From NCBI GenBank assembly GCA_030248195.1, contig JASAND010030650.1, forward strand, positions 1 through 64,000: 64,000 nt of DNA, given 5' to 3'. The position numbers and the translations under genes were made by a program. Under the pieces are notes generated by a model, which made no database searches, was not told the DNA's origin, and saw only the letters and a program-made list of their open reading frames with translations. Shown in pieces: positions 33,036-44,776 of this stretch (positions are counted from its first letter, which is position 1; each line of letters opens with the position of its first letter). This DNA is from Trissonchulus latispiculum. Its lineage: Eukaryota > Nematoda > Enoplea > Enoplida > Ironidae.

Positions 33036-33860
33036 CTAAACTCTGTAAGCACTGGAGCCCCCAGCACTGGTATGGGCTGTAGGCAGATCGCCTCCCAGGG
33101 AAGAGCCTGGGGGTGAAGCCGTGGCCGGATTGCGACTGTGGAGGGTAGAGTGGAGGGTACTGTCGTCCCATTCCAGCCCGGAGCGGCGCGGCCCCCCGTG
33201 ACCGCCCGGGGTCACCGGGACATGGGGCAGCACTTCCACCATGTCTTCCTCATCTTCGCTTTCCATCTCGCCGCGATAGCTGAAAAAAAGAAAAAGAAGA
33301 GAAAAGAAATTAAGAAAATAAATACAAATACTCAACTAAACTAAACTAAACTAATACTAATACTAAACTCAACTCAACCCTCATATGTACAGGCTGACTG
33401 AAAAGGGGTGATAGATAGACCAGCAGGTCTACAATTAAATACCGTTAATTGAAAAAAAATTGAAAAAAATTAAATACCGTTAATTGAAAAAAATTAAATA
33501 CCGTTAATTGAAAAAATTAAATACCGTTAACTGAAACCCACAACGGCGGTATGGGTGTGGGAGTATGAACTTTTGACTCCCTTAAACTTTTCCTTCCTGT
33601 TTTGGGACTTTTTTGGTCGAAGCATAGTAGTGAAGACCAGTGAACTTGATTTCTCCCTTGCTACAGAACCAATTAGCATTGCAAAACCGTGGGAATAATT
33701 AATGTAATTATTAACTTATAATTTAAATTATAAATTAACTTAACTAACTACATACATAATTAGTTATTAGTTACCTATCACCACCATCATCACTGCTGTC
33801 CTCACTGTCATATTCGTCCTCATATTCGCCATGCAGATGACTCGTCTCATTTCCCATTCC
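33036..33860 (-). CDS. CLSTN: Calsyntenin exons 14-15: acidic tail with second W-D-D motif
   Basis: Exon 14 encodes an acidic stretch (EYEDEYDSEDSSDDGGD). Exon 15 continues with ESEDEEDMVEVLPHVP, then SGLEWDDSTL and a Ser/Thr/Ala/Gly-rich end (TSAGGSSAYRV). In known calsyntenins, L-E-W-D-D segments bind kinesin light chain. The extension of about 40 residues after the motif looks longer than the short end I know from vertebrates. Confidence 0.9.
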
Positions 33861-36800
33861 CTAAAATAATAAAAAAACATTAAAGCAAATTTTATAGAAA
33901 AATTAAGACACACAATAACAGTTGAGGTTACATCTGATGTTCAGTACAGAGGTATACGTATGCTATAAGTTGACTGCACAGCCAATCACTGCAGCCATCG
34001 TAGCATAACGTAATCTGTAAACGTTTATCATCTTAAACCAGGAAGCAATGCCTACGAGTATCTGCTGAACGATGCTCAAAATCACCAAACCCATTATCAA
34101 CACGAAAATTATCAAAGACTGTAACAACTGTAAGCTTAGGTAGGTAAGGTAGGTAGATTAAAAATCACTTCCCGTCCGCTAGCGCCTGGTGAGCTAATAG
34201 AAACTCCTCCACCGAGAAACGTCCTTTTGCACCCACACACACACCCCCAAAAGCTAATCTAAAAGGACATAACACTAACACAGTGTCACAATACCTCAAT
34301 CGGATTAACGGTAATGTTCATTCCAGAGTCGTCCCAGGCCAGCTCGTGGCTGTGATCCTTCCGAGATCCACCGGGACCCCCGTGGTGGCGCTGGCTGGAT
34401 CGGATCTTCAGGATCCCAACAATCACCAACAGCAGAAGGAAACCGGCGCACACCACCACGACAATGGCCACGGCGCTTCCTAAAGCAGCACAGGGCAGCA
34501 CAGCACAAAATAAATAAAAAAACATTTATTAAACAAACCATAAGAAAAAAATCAAAATTTAAATTCAGTAAACGGAATGCAATACTGTAATGAAAGCATT
34601 ATCAGCATAAACAATTTAGCATTTTTGCTTGACAAGGCTGGAGGTGCTCACCTTCCCATTCGGAAATCTCTGAAAAAAACTGACTCATAAATTTCAACCT
34701 CCACCATAAAATCCAAAAATAGCCAAAACTTTGTTACCATTGCTACTTTTCTCTGCAAATTTCATAGAATTTACAGCTTCGGCTTCGCCCCGCCACGCCA
34801 AACGTTTAAAAAATTTTCCCCAATTTTATCTTAAAACACCCCCAAAAGGATCGTTTATTATTGGAGATTTTTTAGCAGCTGTCATACATTTATGTACAAA
34901 TTCAGAGTCAGTAGACAATCGGGGAAGGGGGGGGAGTCAGTCAGTTCTTACCAGCTCCAGAACTGCTCATAACGGCCTTCTCATAGGTGGACCCGTCAAC
35001 CTCAGAGATCAGGGGCATCGGCCCGAAACTGGGCTTGTCCAGTCGGGCATGGGCCTGCATGACTGGCTGCTGTTCCTGGGAGACCATGGGCGGGACAGGG
35101 TCCACCAGTTTGTCAGATGGCAACTTTTTGGAGGCCTGGTCTGATTCCTAGAATGTGAGTGATATACGAAAAAATGGATACGAAATATTAATTAACGTAT
35201 GACAGAAAAATTGGGTGTAGAAAACTGTGATCACTTATTATACAGCACATTTAGTACTCATCAGAGACCAATAACATCATATTTTCGGACTCACGAGAGA
35301 AAAATGCTCATAAAATTTAGAATTGGTTAACGTTTTCAAAATATCGATTTGTCTGTGTTTATGTCGGGAATATGCGATCTAAAAATAGGATTTTGAAGAA
35401 GTAGTGCCTTGATTTGACAAATAACATGTTTATCCAAACATTTGCACGAAGAAATTTTTAGCTCACATATTCCGGGCAAAAACACAGATGAACCGACATT
35501 TTGAAAATTTTAAAATTTCAAGTTTAATTTTATGAAAAATTTACTCTCGTCACAATTTCCAAATATTATGATGTTGTGAATATCTGACGAATATTAAATG
35601 CTGTATAAGTGATCACAGTTTTCTACACACAAACTGATTAAAGATAAAAAAATTAAATCATCACAACTAGAAGTACGCCTTTCAGGAGAGGTGACCAATC
35701 TTCTGGTTCTTGTACTTATCTTAAATATCGCCTAGATAATTTCGGGGGGAAACCCCTACTCAATTATTAACCTCAAAATCATCGTCATCAATTTTGACCA
35801 GTTGCAACAGTTTTTCACGAATTTCTGCCTCAGCCTGACTGACCGGTGGTTCCGTGGACAGCAGCGAGTCGCCCTGGCGATCCGTCTGAACACTCAGCTG
35901 AAACAGAGAACAAATTATGCAAATTAGGAAACAAATCAACAGATTTTGCACTAACAATCCTATCACCAGCAGTTAGCTCAGTTAGATCTACCATTATTCA
36001 ATTCAATTTAATGAAAGCAATAGCTAAATGGTTATATATGACAAAAAAAGATTATTGAAAATGTTCATTTAAGCGAGCCTTAAAAAAGGTAATAGTGGGA
36101 GCTTCAACAACATTGGCAGGGAGGCTATTCCATGAATTTAAGAAATGTTTCTTACAGGTCAGGTTAAATCGAACAGGTCTAAGTTTCCAATGATGACCCC
36201 GAAGCTATGTTTGCGTAGTAACCAAATCAAAAAAAGTATTATGCAGCACGCTTGATTACGAATCTCTAGGAAGCTAGGTTAGCACAAAGAAACACAAAAT
36301 ATCAATGGTAGAGACCCCTCCCAGGACTGGACGACATCGAGACCAGTCTACCGAGACAGAGTTTCGGCTTCTGGGCGAGACCGAGACCCAAATCCTCAAC
36401 AATGTGGCCTAAGCTTAGTTCATAAAGTCAGAGTCTTCAGCACTAAGATAAGACTTCCACATCTCTGGAGTGGGACCTTTTCGCGCGCGAGTTAAAAGAG
36501 TAGATTTATAAATCTTTTAACTCTTTCAACTCTTTTAACGCTCCAATCGAGTTAAAATGAACTGTTTCTCTTTTAATCCTCTGTGCGAAAAGAATTGAGT
36601 CAATTTTAACCCTTTTACCTTTTTCTTAACTTGTTTATTAACTCGCTGTGCGAAAAGGCCCTTACATAGTTAGTTGTCATAGCATAGATTTGAAATTTTT
36701 GCTGAAAAACTGACGTTTCCACAGACCGAGACTTTCGATGGGCGAGATTGAGCCGAGACTCCCAACCCTGACCCCCTCCCACCTCTCACACTACTTAAAA

Positions 36801-39800
36801 ATTTTCCTCCACAAAATCAACACATACTGCAACGGCCACAGTATTGGAGAGAATCTTTTCATTCATGGCAGAACATTCCAGCGAAAAGACGCGACTGGGA
36901 TAGTCCTCTGGTCGAACATTGAAATAGTGGATCTGGTTCAGCACCTCCTCATATCCCTTCATCTTCTCAACGCCTGAAACAGTAACAAAAACACTCGAAA
37001 TAAAGAACCAATTTACATTTCGAAACAAAAAGAAATCATAATTGAAAACATTTTAGTCCCCCCCCCCGCCCGCCAGCCACACTGGGATCAGCTTCACAAA
37101 ATGTTACAAAGAATATTCCAAAAAAAAATACTAAATTTTACAGGAACTAAAAACCTGCTCCCATACAGCTCCGTCGATAAGTTTTTAGTCTTAGTCTAGG
37201 ACCAATTCGGGAAGCCAGATTTTAAACTATTCGGATCAATTTTACTTAACGGCGCTAAAACAGGCTCATTAAAATTTAGGAACCGTCAACGGATCTTTCA
37301 GACGAATATGAAACTTCCAATCCCCCGGAAATAGTAAGTTTCGCCGTTAGAATACAACAACGGGGGAATCAAAGGTATGAAATCTTGCTTTTCTCCCTGT
37401 TTTCCATCACATATTTTAGGTTTCACGCCCCTGTTAGTGTCAGTCCTCACCTTTCAAGAGGAGGCCCTCCTTCTGATGCTCAAAGTCCAGGCTGAGAGAG
37501 CTGATTAGGACGGCTGGGGAGGAGAAGTACTCTCGATCCTTGTTCAGTTCCGGGATCACAGAGATCCTACACCAGTCCAGGGTGATTACGCTCCCGTCTT
37601 CAGGGCCTGGCATTGACATCAGCTCTAAAATAAATTAATTAATGGCAATTATCATGGAAATGGCAGTTAATTAACAAACGTAAACTAAAGTTTGGAACTA
37701 GTTGCAATCTGAATTTAAATTAATAAAAAATAAAAATTAATACAAAAGTGGCATTACTTTCGAAAATCTGGAAACATTTTTAGCACTGCAATTCTATTTT
37801 GTGAATATGAACCTTTTTTCAATGAGTAGAGGCGGAGGGTACCTAATTGGGAGCCATCAAAAACAGACGAATGTCACAAATCTAATGGATTCTATGGTAT
37901 GGTCAGACCGCCCCCGCATAAAATTATTATTTCCTTCACTCACAGTTAAAAATCAGCTTAGCCTACTGCGCGGGGGGGGGGCAATAAATTTTCAAAAATT
38001 TCTGGTTTCGTCGGAGATAATTACTCCATTTTCGCCTATTTTAGCACTAAATCCACTTAGTTTTGCACTAAAACTAACTTGTTTGGCAAGTTCTATAAAA
38101 ATAACGCAATTTTTAGCATGTTTTTAGAAAAATTTTGAAAAATTTTCGCTCCCCCCCCCCCCGAAAATGACTCGTCCCCCGGAAGGCCCCCCAAAGAAAA
38201 ATTCCCTAGAATAAGCCCAGAAAATAGGGGGTGGGGGCATACCTCCACCAGCCGACTTCAATTTCATATCAATCTTCAGATAGGGGAACACATTGACACC
38301 GTGCTTCACATCCGACTGAGAAGCGTTCAGATCTTCTCCACCGGAGAGGACCAGTTCCGGTTCCGGGGCCCTCTCGACCAGGGCATAGGCCTTCACCGTT
38401 TTCAGATTGATCGGGGTCTCAACGTCCTTACATCTGAAAATTAAAGCGCAAAAATCCTGATATGAAAGAATCTAAATCAATAAAAATCAAATCATAATCA
38501 AAATCAACTCAATAAATCAAATAAAATAACCAAATAAAGAAATGGAATTGTAACGCCAGCACCCACCAGAAGAACAGGATGATGCCCTAATTTTCATTTT
38601 TCTATCTGAATTCGGATCCTAGAATCTTTCGAAAAACTGTTTCTAAAAACACTGACGACACACCTTGCCGCTTTGAGCTTTAACATTTTATCAATTTTAT
38701 GACCGCCACTTTATCGCATTATTGCCAATCAAAGATCACGAGACTGTTGAATATTAAATAAAAAACTCAAACAAATCCTTTCAAAAAACAAAAAATTCAG
38801 AGCAACAGAGAGATTCGATCCGCTAGCCAGGCGAGCGGAAGTCAGACTGTCTTCCCACTCGGCCACATAATATGTGTATACGTACTTGACAGTAGCATCC
38901 AGTGTTATGGCCCGATGTCCAGGTGTGGGATTGGATCGAGCATTGACATAGGCCACCTGTCGAATCATCTGTTCCAGGGCCGGCAGGTCCGGAGCCTTCA
39001 GGACCAGTTCAGACATTTCATTGTCAAAAACGGCTTCCTGAAAGAAATACTGGCACAATATTTAAACTGAGACAGTATCAGGAATATGACAAGTGTCACA
39101 GACATTATATAATGGTTAAAACCCACGGTTGGTGTATTCCTGTGTTAATTCTATGCGAATAAAAGTGTGTTAAAAAATAAACAAATCATAAACAAGGCCT
39201 CGATAATAACCACCGCCAAATAAAACATAATTAGTATGAACTTGATTGGGGTGATGAAAAACTCATGCACCAACGACGAGACGAAATAGCTGTATGTTTA
39301 CACGTGCTGTGATGAAGTTCAATTACTAGACCGTGGCGTGACTGTTTTAGTTGTATGGGACAGGTACGAATACAAGCCGCAGTTATGTTGATCTTACGTA
39401 GTTTTATGCGAAGTTTTAACTTATTTGCTTTAATAAGTAGTTATCTAAGGTCACTCGGTAATCAAGCTGTTTTTTCACACAGCTAAGCGTCAAGTCAAGG
39501 GCAGGACACCACAGCAAATCTGGCTGAAAAACATTATGTTTGTCAGAAACTATAGCTGGTAACTATATTACAAAAAATGTTTGTACTAAATGTACTAAAT
39601 GTACCATTCCGGGTTTGATGGAGGCAAAACCTTGCTCAAAGTCCAGCGACTCGCGACACTCATGGAGACAGCGAAGAACGTCCTGCGACTCCACTCGGCC
39701 GGGGAGGAAGGTCATACTGGCCAGGTAGCCGCGGAGGAATTGGGTCATCCGGGCTGTGCGGCCGTGCCAGCAGGCGCCCACAACCAGTTTCGTCTAGAAA

Positions 39801-42518
39801 TTGGGGAAACAGAAAAAAGCACACAAATAAAATTAGCCCGGCAAATTGCAGACAAACGATTACAGATCAAAGTGAAAATAAATCGAATCAAAAAAATTTT
39901 CGAAAATTCTAGTTTTAAAATTTGTTTTTTAAATTTATTTAAGATTTCTAAAAAGTTTTGAACTTCTCTGCCTTTCTGTCTACCTTTAGATTTTTCGTGG
40001 CATGCATCGGCCAGTCGTCCAAAATTTCATAATTGTTATCATGCTCCACAAAATCACGCCCATCAATCATCAACTTCACCTAAAAATCAGAAAAAGGCCA
40101 AAAATAAACAAACTATAAATAGCAAACATGTGGGCAAAATAATGCTGCAGAACTCTATAGGGGTGGATTGTAAGAAAAATAGTATCTGCACGCTTCATAA
40201 AAAGACCTTGTGCTCTTCAGGAGAAAAAACTTAAACGAACAGTGCGCAAATCCAAGAAAATTCGCGGTATACCAGACCTTATATTCCAGATAAAATCTTG
40301 TCCTGAAACAACAAAAAGACCACATAAACTAATTTGCATATTGATTTTAGTCACTGCAGCAGCAGGTTCCTTCTTACCGACGGGAAATCGACAGCCAAGG
40401 CATACTGATGCCATTCTCCGTCGCAGACCTCAGGCAGGGACCAACGCCACTCCGCCGGACGGAAGGTATTCTCCTGATCTGGCTGAAATTCCCGTCTGAA
40501 CAGCATCTCCAGTTTGCAGTTGCGAACAAATACCGCAAAATGATGACGATTCAGTTCTAGAAGAAGAAGCAGAAAAAGAGAATTAATAAAACTGACAGCA
40601 AATAAGGGTTTTTCTGGTCCTAATGTGGCTGAAGAAACTAAGTCATCATAAGGCTAATTTCAAACTTTACATGCAATCGGCTCTGTAGGGTACTACTGAA
40701 GGTTCTCACGTTCACAACTCCTTCAATAGAAGGAGGGAACCTATTCTCAAACAGCAACAATAACCACTAAACCGGCTAAAAGTTGGCCTACTCCAATACC
40801 AAAAGCTCGAAGACCTCCCCCCATACACGCGAAAACAAAATTCCTCAAAACTAATTCTCAAAAATTATCTCAAAAATTTCTTTTTCTCCAAATTTTTCTT
40901 TTTTCTCAAAATTTTTGAAAAATCAACACACGTACTCATTTCATCAGAACTGCACAGAATATTTTCCTTATGATGTCCGTTCATTTTGGTGGTCTGTCCG
41001 TGCTTCATCCAAAAGGTGACCGTGAACGCATTGGGCAGACTCGGTTTCAGCGTTTCCTGTTCCACAATCACGGCATTGTTCTCGCCATCAAAATAGTAGG
41101 TCTAAAATAAAATAAGATAAGGAACAATCGATACAAGAAAATCATCTATCAACTACAAAATGACAATAATAAATCACCTCAGCGAAAATCATACACATAG
41201 AAAACAAACGTAGACTATAACTTAGAACATAATAAATGATTCTAATGAACATAATAAATGCAAAGACTTCCAAAATCAAAATGGTATAAAGGCCATACTG
41301 TTACAAACACCAGGGTCACCAGCAACTACAATTTAATAAAGAATTATAGAACTATTTTCCGGTACTTTTAATTTCTGGGGAAGGGGAGGACCACTCCCGC
41401 CCACCCCTCCTGTTGGAAAAGGTACTTATCATCAGGTAATCAGGTACTATTCCAGCATATACGTACACAAGGGACAGTCTCTCCCTAGAAAACCACTTTC
41501 CCCTCCAGAAACATGCCTTAGCAAATAAAAGATAAATAAAACAAACACAAATTAAAAAAACAACAAATAACTGAAATAGATTAAAAGTAAGTCCATCCAG
41601 TGAACTGAACGAACCAACCGACCTCACTATCCAGCGGAGGATGATCAGGCAACAGGTCAGATCGTTTCAGATCACTGGTCGCAGAAGCTACGGTAGAGTC
41701 ATCCTTTTCAACCTTCACATCATCTTTGGACGGCAACAGTTGAACTGTTTTGGTGTCGGCGCCTAGAACAGAGAAAACACAGGAGAAAAATACACTAGGT
41801 CAGGTCAGAGCAGAGCACAGAAACGTTGGAGCCAGTCCTGTAGACAAAATACTCTGACTTATCAGATTGAGAGAGAGAGAGAGCATGCAACAAAATATAA
41901 ACAAATGTCTGATATCTCAGACCCTTGACAAAAGCTCGGCTCAGCTGAGAGGTAGGGAACGAATCCACAACCGTTTACTAGCGAGTAGCGCTTCGTCAAT
42001 GAGCGCAAAAAAGGGTGGCACAATCGAACCAAAAAAATGGCTGTTACGGTACAAGTTTGCATATGAAGGAAAGTCCACCCACCAATCATAATCAATCTCA
42101 ACTCCAAACTCTCACAAAAATCAAACGTTAAACCCTACCACTGCCATACTTTATCAAGGGCTAAAAAATTCCAACCATCAAAAGTCTTACAAAACGAGGC
42201 CAAGCCAGCACAATGAAAAGGTCCCCTCCTGTCCCCTCGCCCCAAATCCCCCCCCCCCTGAAACCCCTCTTCACATTCAAACTATATAATAATACCTACA
42301 GGCCAGTCATATTATATACGTACCACAAGCCTTATGCTGCCGGCTAACACTGTAGCCATCGCGATCACAGCCACGGCCCACATAGTCTGTGCTGAGTCGT
42401 ACGGTGGCATTGACCTGCTCCGTCTTGTCGCACTGGATGTCGCACAGGTCTAGGCTGGCCTTAGGCCACAGGATTTGAGATCCACTCTTGGGCAGATAGC
42501 GAATACTGTCCGGTGTAT
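33036..42518 (-). CDS. CLSTN: Calsyntenin, 3' fifteen exons (5' end outside or not found)
   Basis: Minus-strand exons in order: 42518-42324, 41762-41623, 41101-40936, 40556-40378, 40079-39984, 39793-39605, 39037-38886, 38433-38243, 37624-37451, 36973-36828, 35897-35772, 35147-34952, 34479-34295, 33860-33775, 33279-33036. All have AG acceptors and GT donors, phases match at every junction, and the stop is TAG: about 821 residues. Calsyntenins are type I neuronal membrane proteins that link vesicles to kinesin-1 and act at synapses. Diagnostic features are the LG domain with RPAEWRWSLPEVCDGEWH, the ACWHGRTARMTQFLRGYLA and VRPEDYPSRVFSLEC-type segments, one membrane helix, and two W-D-D motifs in an acidic tail. 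The signal peptide and both cadherin repeats are absent here; the first exon seen starts in mid-codon. Identification is secure; the paralogue is not defined. Confidence 0.94.
34295..34479 (-). CDS. CLSTN: Calsyntenin exon 13: membrane helix and first W-D-D motif
   Basis: One exon carries the membrane helix (AVAIVVVVCAGFLLLLVIVG), a basic stop-transfer stretch (KIRSSQRHH), then HELAWDDSGMNITVNPIE. W-D-D is the kinesin-light-chain motif. N-P after it matches the X11/Mint-binding N-P region of vertebrate calsyntenins; that function is inferred from family knowledge. Confidence 0.92.
34952..39037 (-). CDS. CLSTN: Calsyntenin exons 7-12: membrane-proximal ectodomain
   Basis: Exons 7 and 10 look like two related folds: LEQMIRQVAYVNARSNPTPGHRAITLD and YEEVLNQIHYFNVRPEDYPSRVFSLEC both have the calsyntenin pattern L-x-Q-I-x-Y-x-N-x-R. 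Exon 8 and exon 9 (LDWCRISVIPELNKD) lie between. Exons 11-12 give a Gln/Pro-rich stalk ahead of the helix. Introns here hold a hAT-like element, a G-rich MITE and a tRNA-like SINE. Confidence 0.88.
36322..36770. mobile_element. hAT-like word-array element, GAGACC family, copy 2
   Basis: Starts CAGGACTGG and ends CCCAACCCTG. GAGACC words lie near both ends and a GAGTTAAAA inverted-repeat block in the middle. Flanks ACCCCTCC / ACCCCCTC match at six of eight positions. It lies in the intron after calsyntenin exon 10. Confidence 0.65.
37955..38220. mobile_element. G-rich MITE family, copy in calsyntenin intron 8
   Basis: The right end CCTAGAATAAGCCCAG is the inverted CTGGGCTT.TTCTAG terminus seen in related copies. 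The interior has G and C runs. The left end is approximate. Its right end lies 21 bases from the exon 8 splice donor. Confidence 0.5.
38803..38872 (-). repeat. tRNA-derived SINE-like sequence
   Basis: On the minus strand TGGCCGAGTGG (38865-38855) fits the polymerase III A box and GGATCGAATCT (38821-38811) fits the B box, 33 bases apart as in a tRNA. The acceptor stem does not pair, so this is not a working tRNA. Resembles the D arm of tRNA-Leu/Ser. It begins about 13 bases after the exon 7 donor of calsyntenin. Confidence 0.5.
39605..41101 (-). CDS. CLSTN: Calsyntenin exons 3-6: LG/LNS domain
   Basis: The exons encode TYYFDGENNAVIV and LPNAFTVTFWMKHG (first strands of the jelly-roll), then CKLEMLFRREFQPDQ, RPAEWRWSLPEVCDGEWHQY, LMIDGRDFVEHDNNYEI, ACWHGRTARMTQFLRGYLA and CLHECRESLDF. 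This order matches the LG domain between the cadherin repeats and the stalk in calsyntenins. Conserved Cys residues can form the usual disulphides. Confidence 0.93.
41623..42518 (-). CDS. CLSTN: Calsyntenin exons 1-2 of the window: linker before the LG domain
   Basis: The first visible exon (42518-42324) encodes SGSQILWPKASLDLCDIQCD and GRGCDRDGYSVSRQHKACG, a Cys-rich linker. The next (41762-41623) is charged and Ser/Asp-rich (KVEKDDSTVASATSDLKRSD). The first exon starts one base into a codon, so at least one more coding exon must lie upstream; none is seen up to 64000. Confidence 0.88.
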
Positions 42519-42545
42519 CTGGAAACAGAAAAAACCAAAACATAT

Positions 42546-42585
<40 letters not shown>

Positions 42586-44740
42586 TGCAATGCAACCAGG
42601 CATATACAACAACCCTATGTAGTCTGAAATGACAATTACTTAATATTAAACATATATACCTATTTTATAATTTTTTGAAAAGTTGCAGGGAAAAGTGTGG
42701 AAAATTTATCCTCAAAAGTTGAAACCCTATTGTTCCCGACACTTTTGGGTTCTGGGGAGATGGCCGGAATGCGGGGGGTCAAGTCTGGGGGGCCCGATTT
42801 CCGGGGGCCCACCCCGCCCCTCTAGGAAAAAGCGGGGGGGGGGTTCACACCCAGTGGTTTGTCCAAAAAAATTGGAAGGGGCTTGTAACATAAAACACAA
42901 CTTTTTCCAAAGGGCTTGTACCATACCAAAGCATAACTTAACGTTATTAATATTTATATAGATTTGCAATTCTTAATAAATTCGCAACAAAAATTGCTTA
43001 ATATCAATTTTATGAACAAAAATTAAAGCTTTGATAGATTTACTTGAAAATTAACAAATTTCAGTATAAAATTTCGAATCTAACCTGAATTTTTTGGAAT
43101 TTCGTTGAACCTATTTTCCGGCCATTTCTTCTTACCCCTTGCTTTTGTACCTTGCCCGAGCTGGGACCCCCTTGTTATGTTTATGTTATGATTCTACGTA
43201 TCGTAATCTATGGATGATAATTTCTGTTTGACAACATTGTCTTGCTAAGTGACACTTAGCAAACTCAAGAACGCAATCACAACTTTTAAGTTTCATGAAA
43301 TACGTACCTACAAATATATATACATAATAGCTAAGCACTGCTTAAAAGGACACCTACCAACGTCGGCACAATGGCGACAAATTGTCTACTTTCACCGGCT
43401 TTCAAAAAATCTATTAAACAAGTAGCCAGCCACTTTTAAGCAGCAGTCTAAGTTTGGCTTAGACTAAACAGAATTTCTTAACTCTGATTCAATTTTCGCT
43501 ACTCTTCTGCGAAACTTTGAACTGGCTTACAACAACTGAAACTGAAGAAAGAAAAACTGACTAGACATGCATAAAAGACGAAATAGAAAAGAAAAGGCAA
43601 GCAGAAAAAAATGAAAGAAAAACAACAGAAAAGAATGGATAAATCAATTTTCTCTGTCCCCCATTTCCATTGAAATCTAAGCATCTAAGCTTCATCTCTA
43701 GGCACCAGTAAAATGCAGCTTTCAATTGTAGTACACAGAAAATAGAACAATATCAAATGAAATGTGTAGGATAAAAAACAGGAAAAGGAAAACCAACAAT
43801 TTACAGAGCGAATCGCACAGCTGAAAGAAGGGGATTTGTCAAATTTCAGCTTGTCAAAATTCTGAAACATTGTCTCACAGAGCTTAACATAACATAATAA
43901 CATAAAAAACTAAAGCTGAATGAATAATCAAATAAAAGCTGAAATACAAAAGTATACACCTATGCATATAACAATATTTTCGACTTCTTTCAATTCCAAA
44001 AACTTTCACTTAAATCTTTCTAACCCAAATTGGGAGCATTACAGTACTATAATCTCAGGTTTAAAGTTCAGATTAGAGGATGTTTTGCGAAAAAGTCTAA
44101 TTTCGGGAAATCAATCTTTTTGCTATATTCGCTCAAACTCAGCGTGATCGAAAACACCCACACCAAATTTCAGCTCGATTGGGCAAGCTTTAAGAATTTT
44201 AAAGATTTTAGAAAATTTTAGAAAAATATATATCAGAAAATTTATCTAGAAAAGACCCACAAACCGAATAAAACAGCTCAAAAGGTTACATCAAAATTGG
44301 TTACACAACTCCACTCGACAGGTCTGTAGCTTTTCAATCTTGTGCAGATTCATCTTTATACATAAACTTGTTACAGAGTTATATAGCCGGGGATAAGCAA
44401 ATTCCAAATTAACAGTTTTTCCTTCAATTTCAATTTTCAATTTCTCCAAAGAGTAAACTTTATCTAATTCTTATTTCCTTTCTGCGCCACCTTGCATCGT
44501 CTGCATTCTGCAACATGACCTACTATATATGTATATATAGAATGTCAAACTGGGAAATATTGTCATAAAAAACCCCCAGCCTCCTGGTATATAACTCCGA
44601 TTAGCTTTCTCTTTTAGCTGTCAAGGAGAAAATTTCAGAAAATTGGAGGGCGAGGAAAAAATCCTTCGGAAAGAAGAATAAAAAAACCACTCAGGTTAAT
44701 TGGCCCCTCAACGAATGAATATATACGTATGTACACATAC
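42519..44740. other. Upstream calsyntenin intron: no exon seen
   Basis: Holds a (TA)n tract (42549-42581) and a G-run-rich remnant near 42760-42845. The rest is AT-rich DNA with no recognisable coding exon or RNA gene. Confidence 0.45.
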
Positions 44741-44776
44741 GATATATATTTTTATTATATATATATATATATATAT

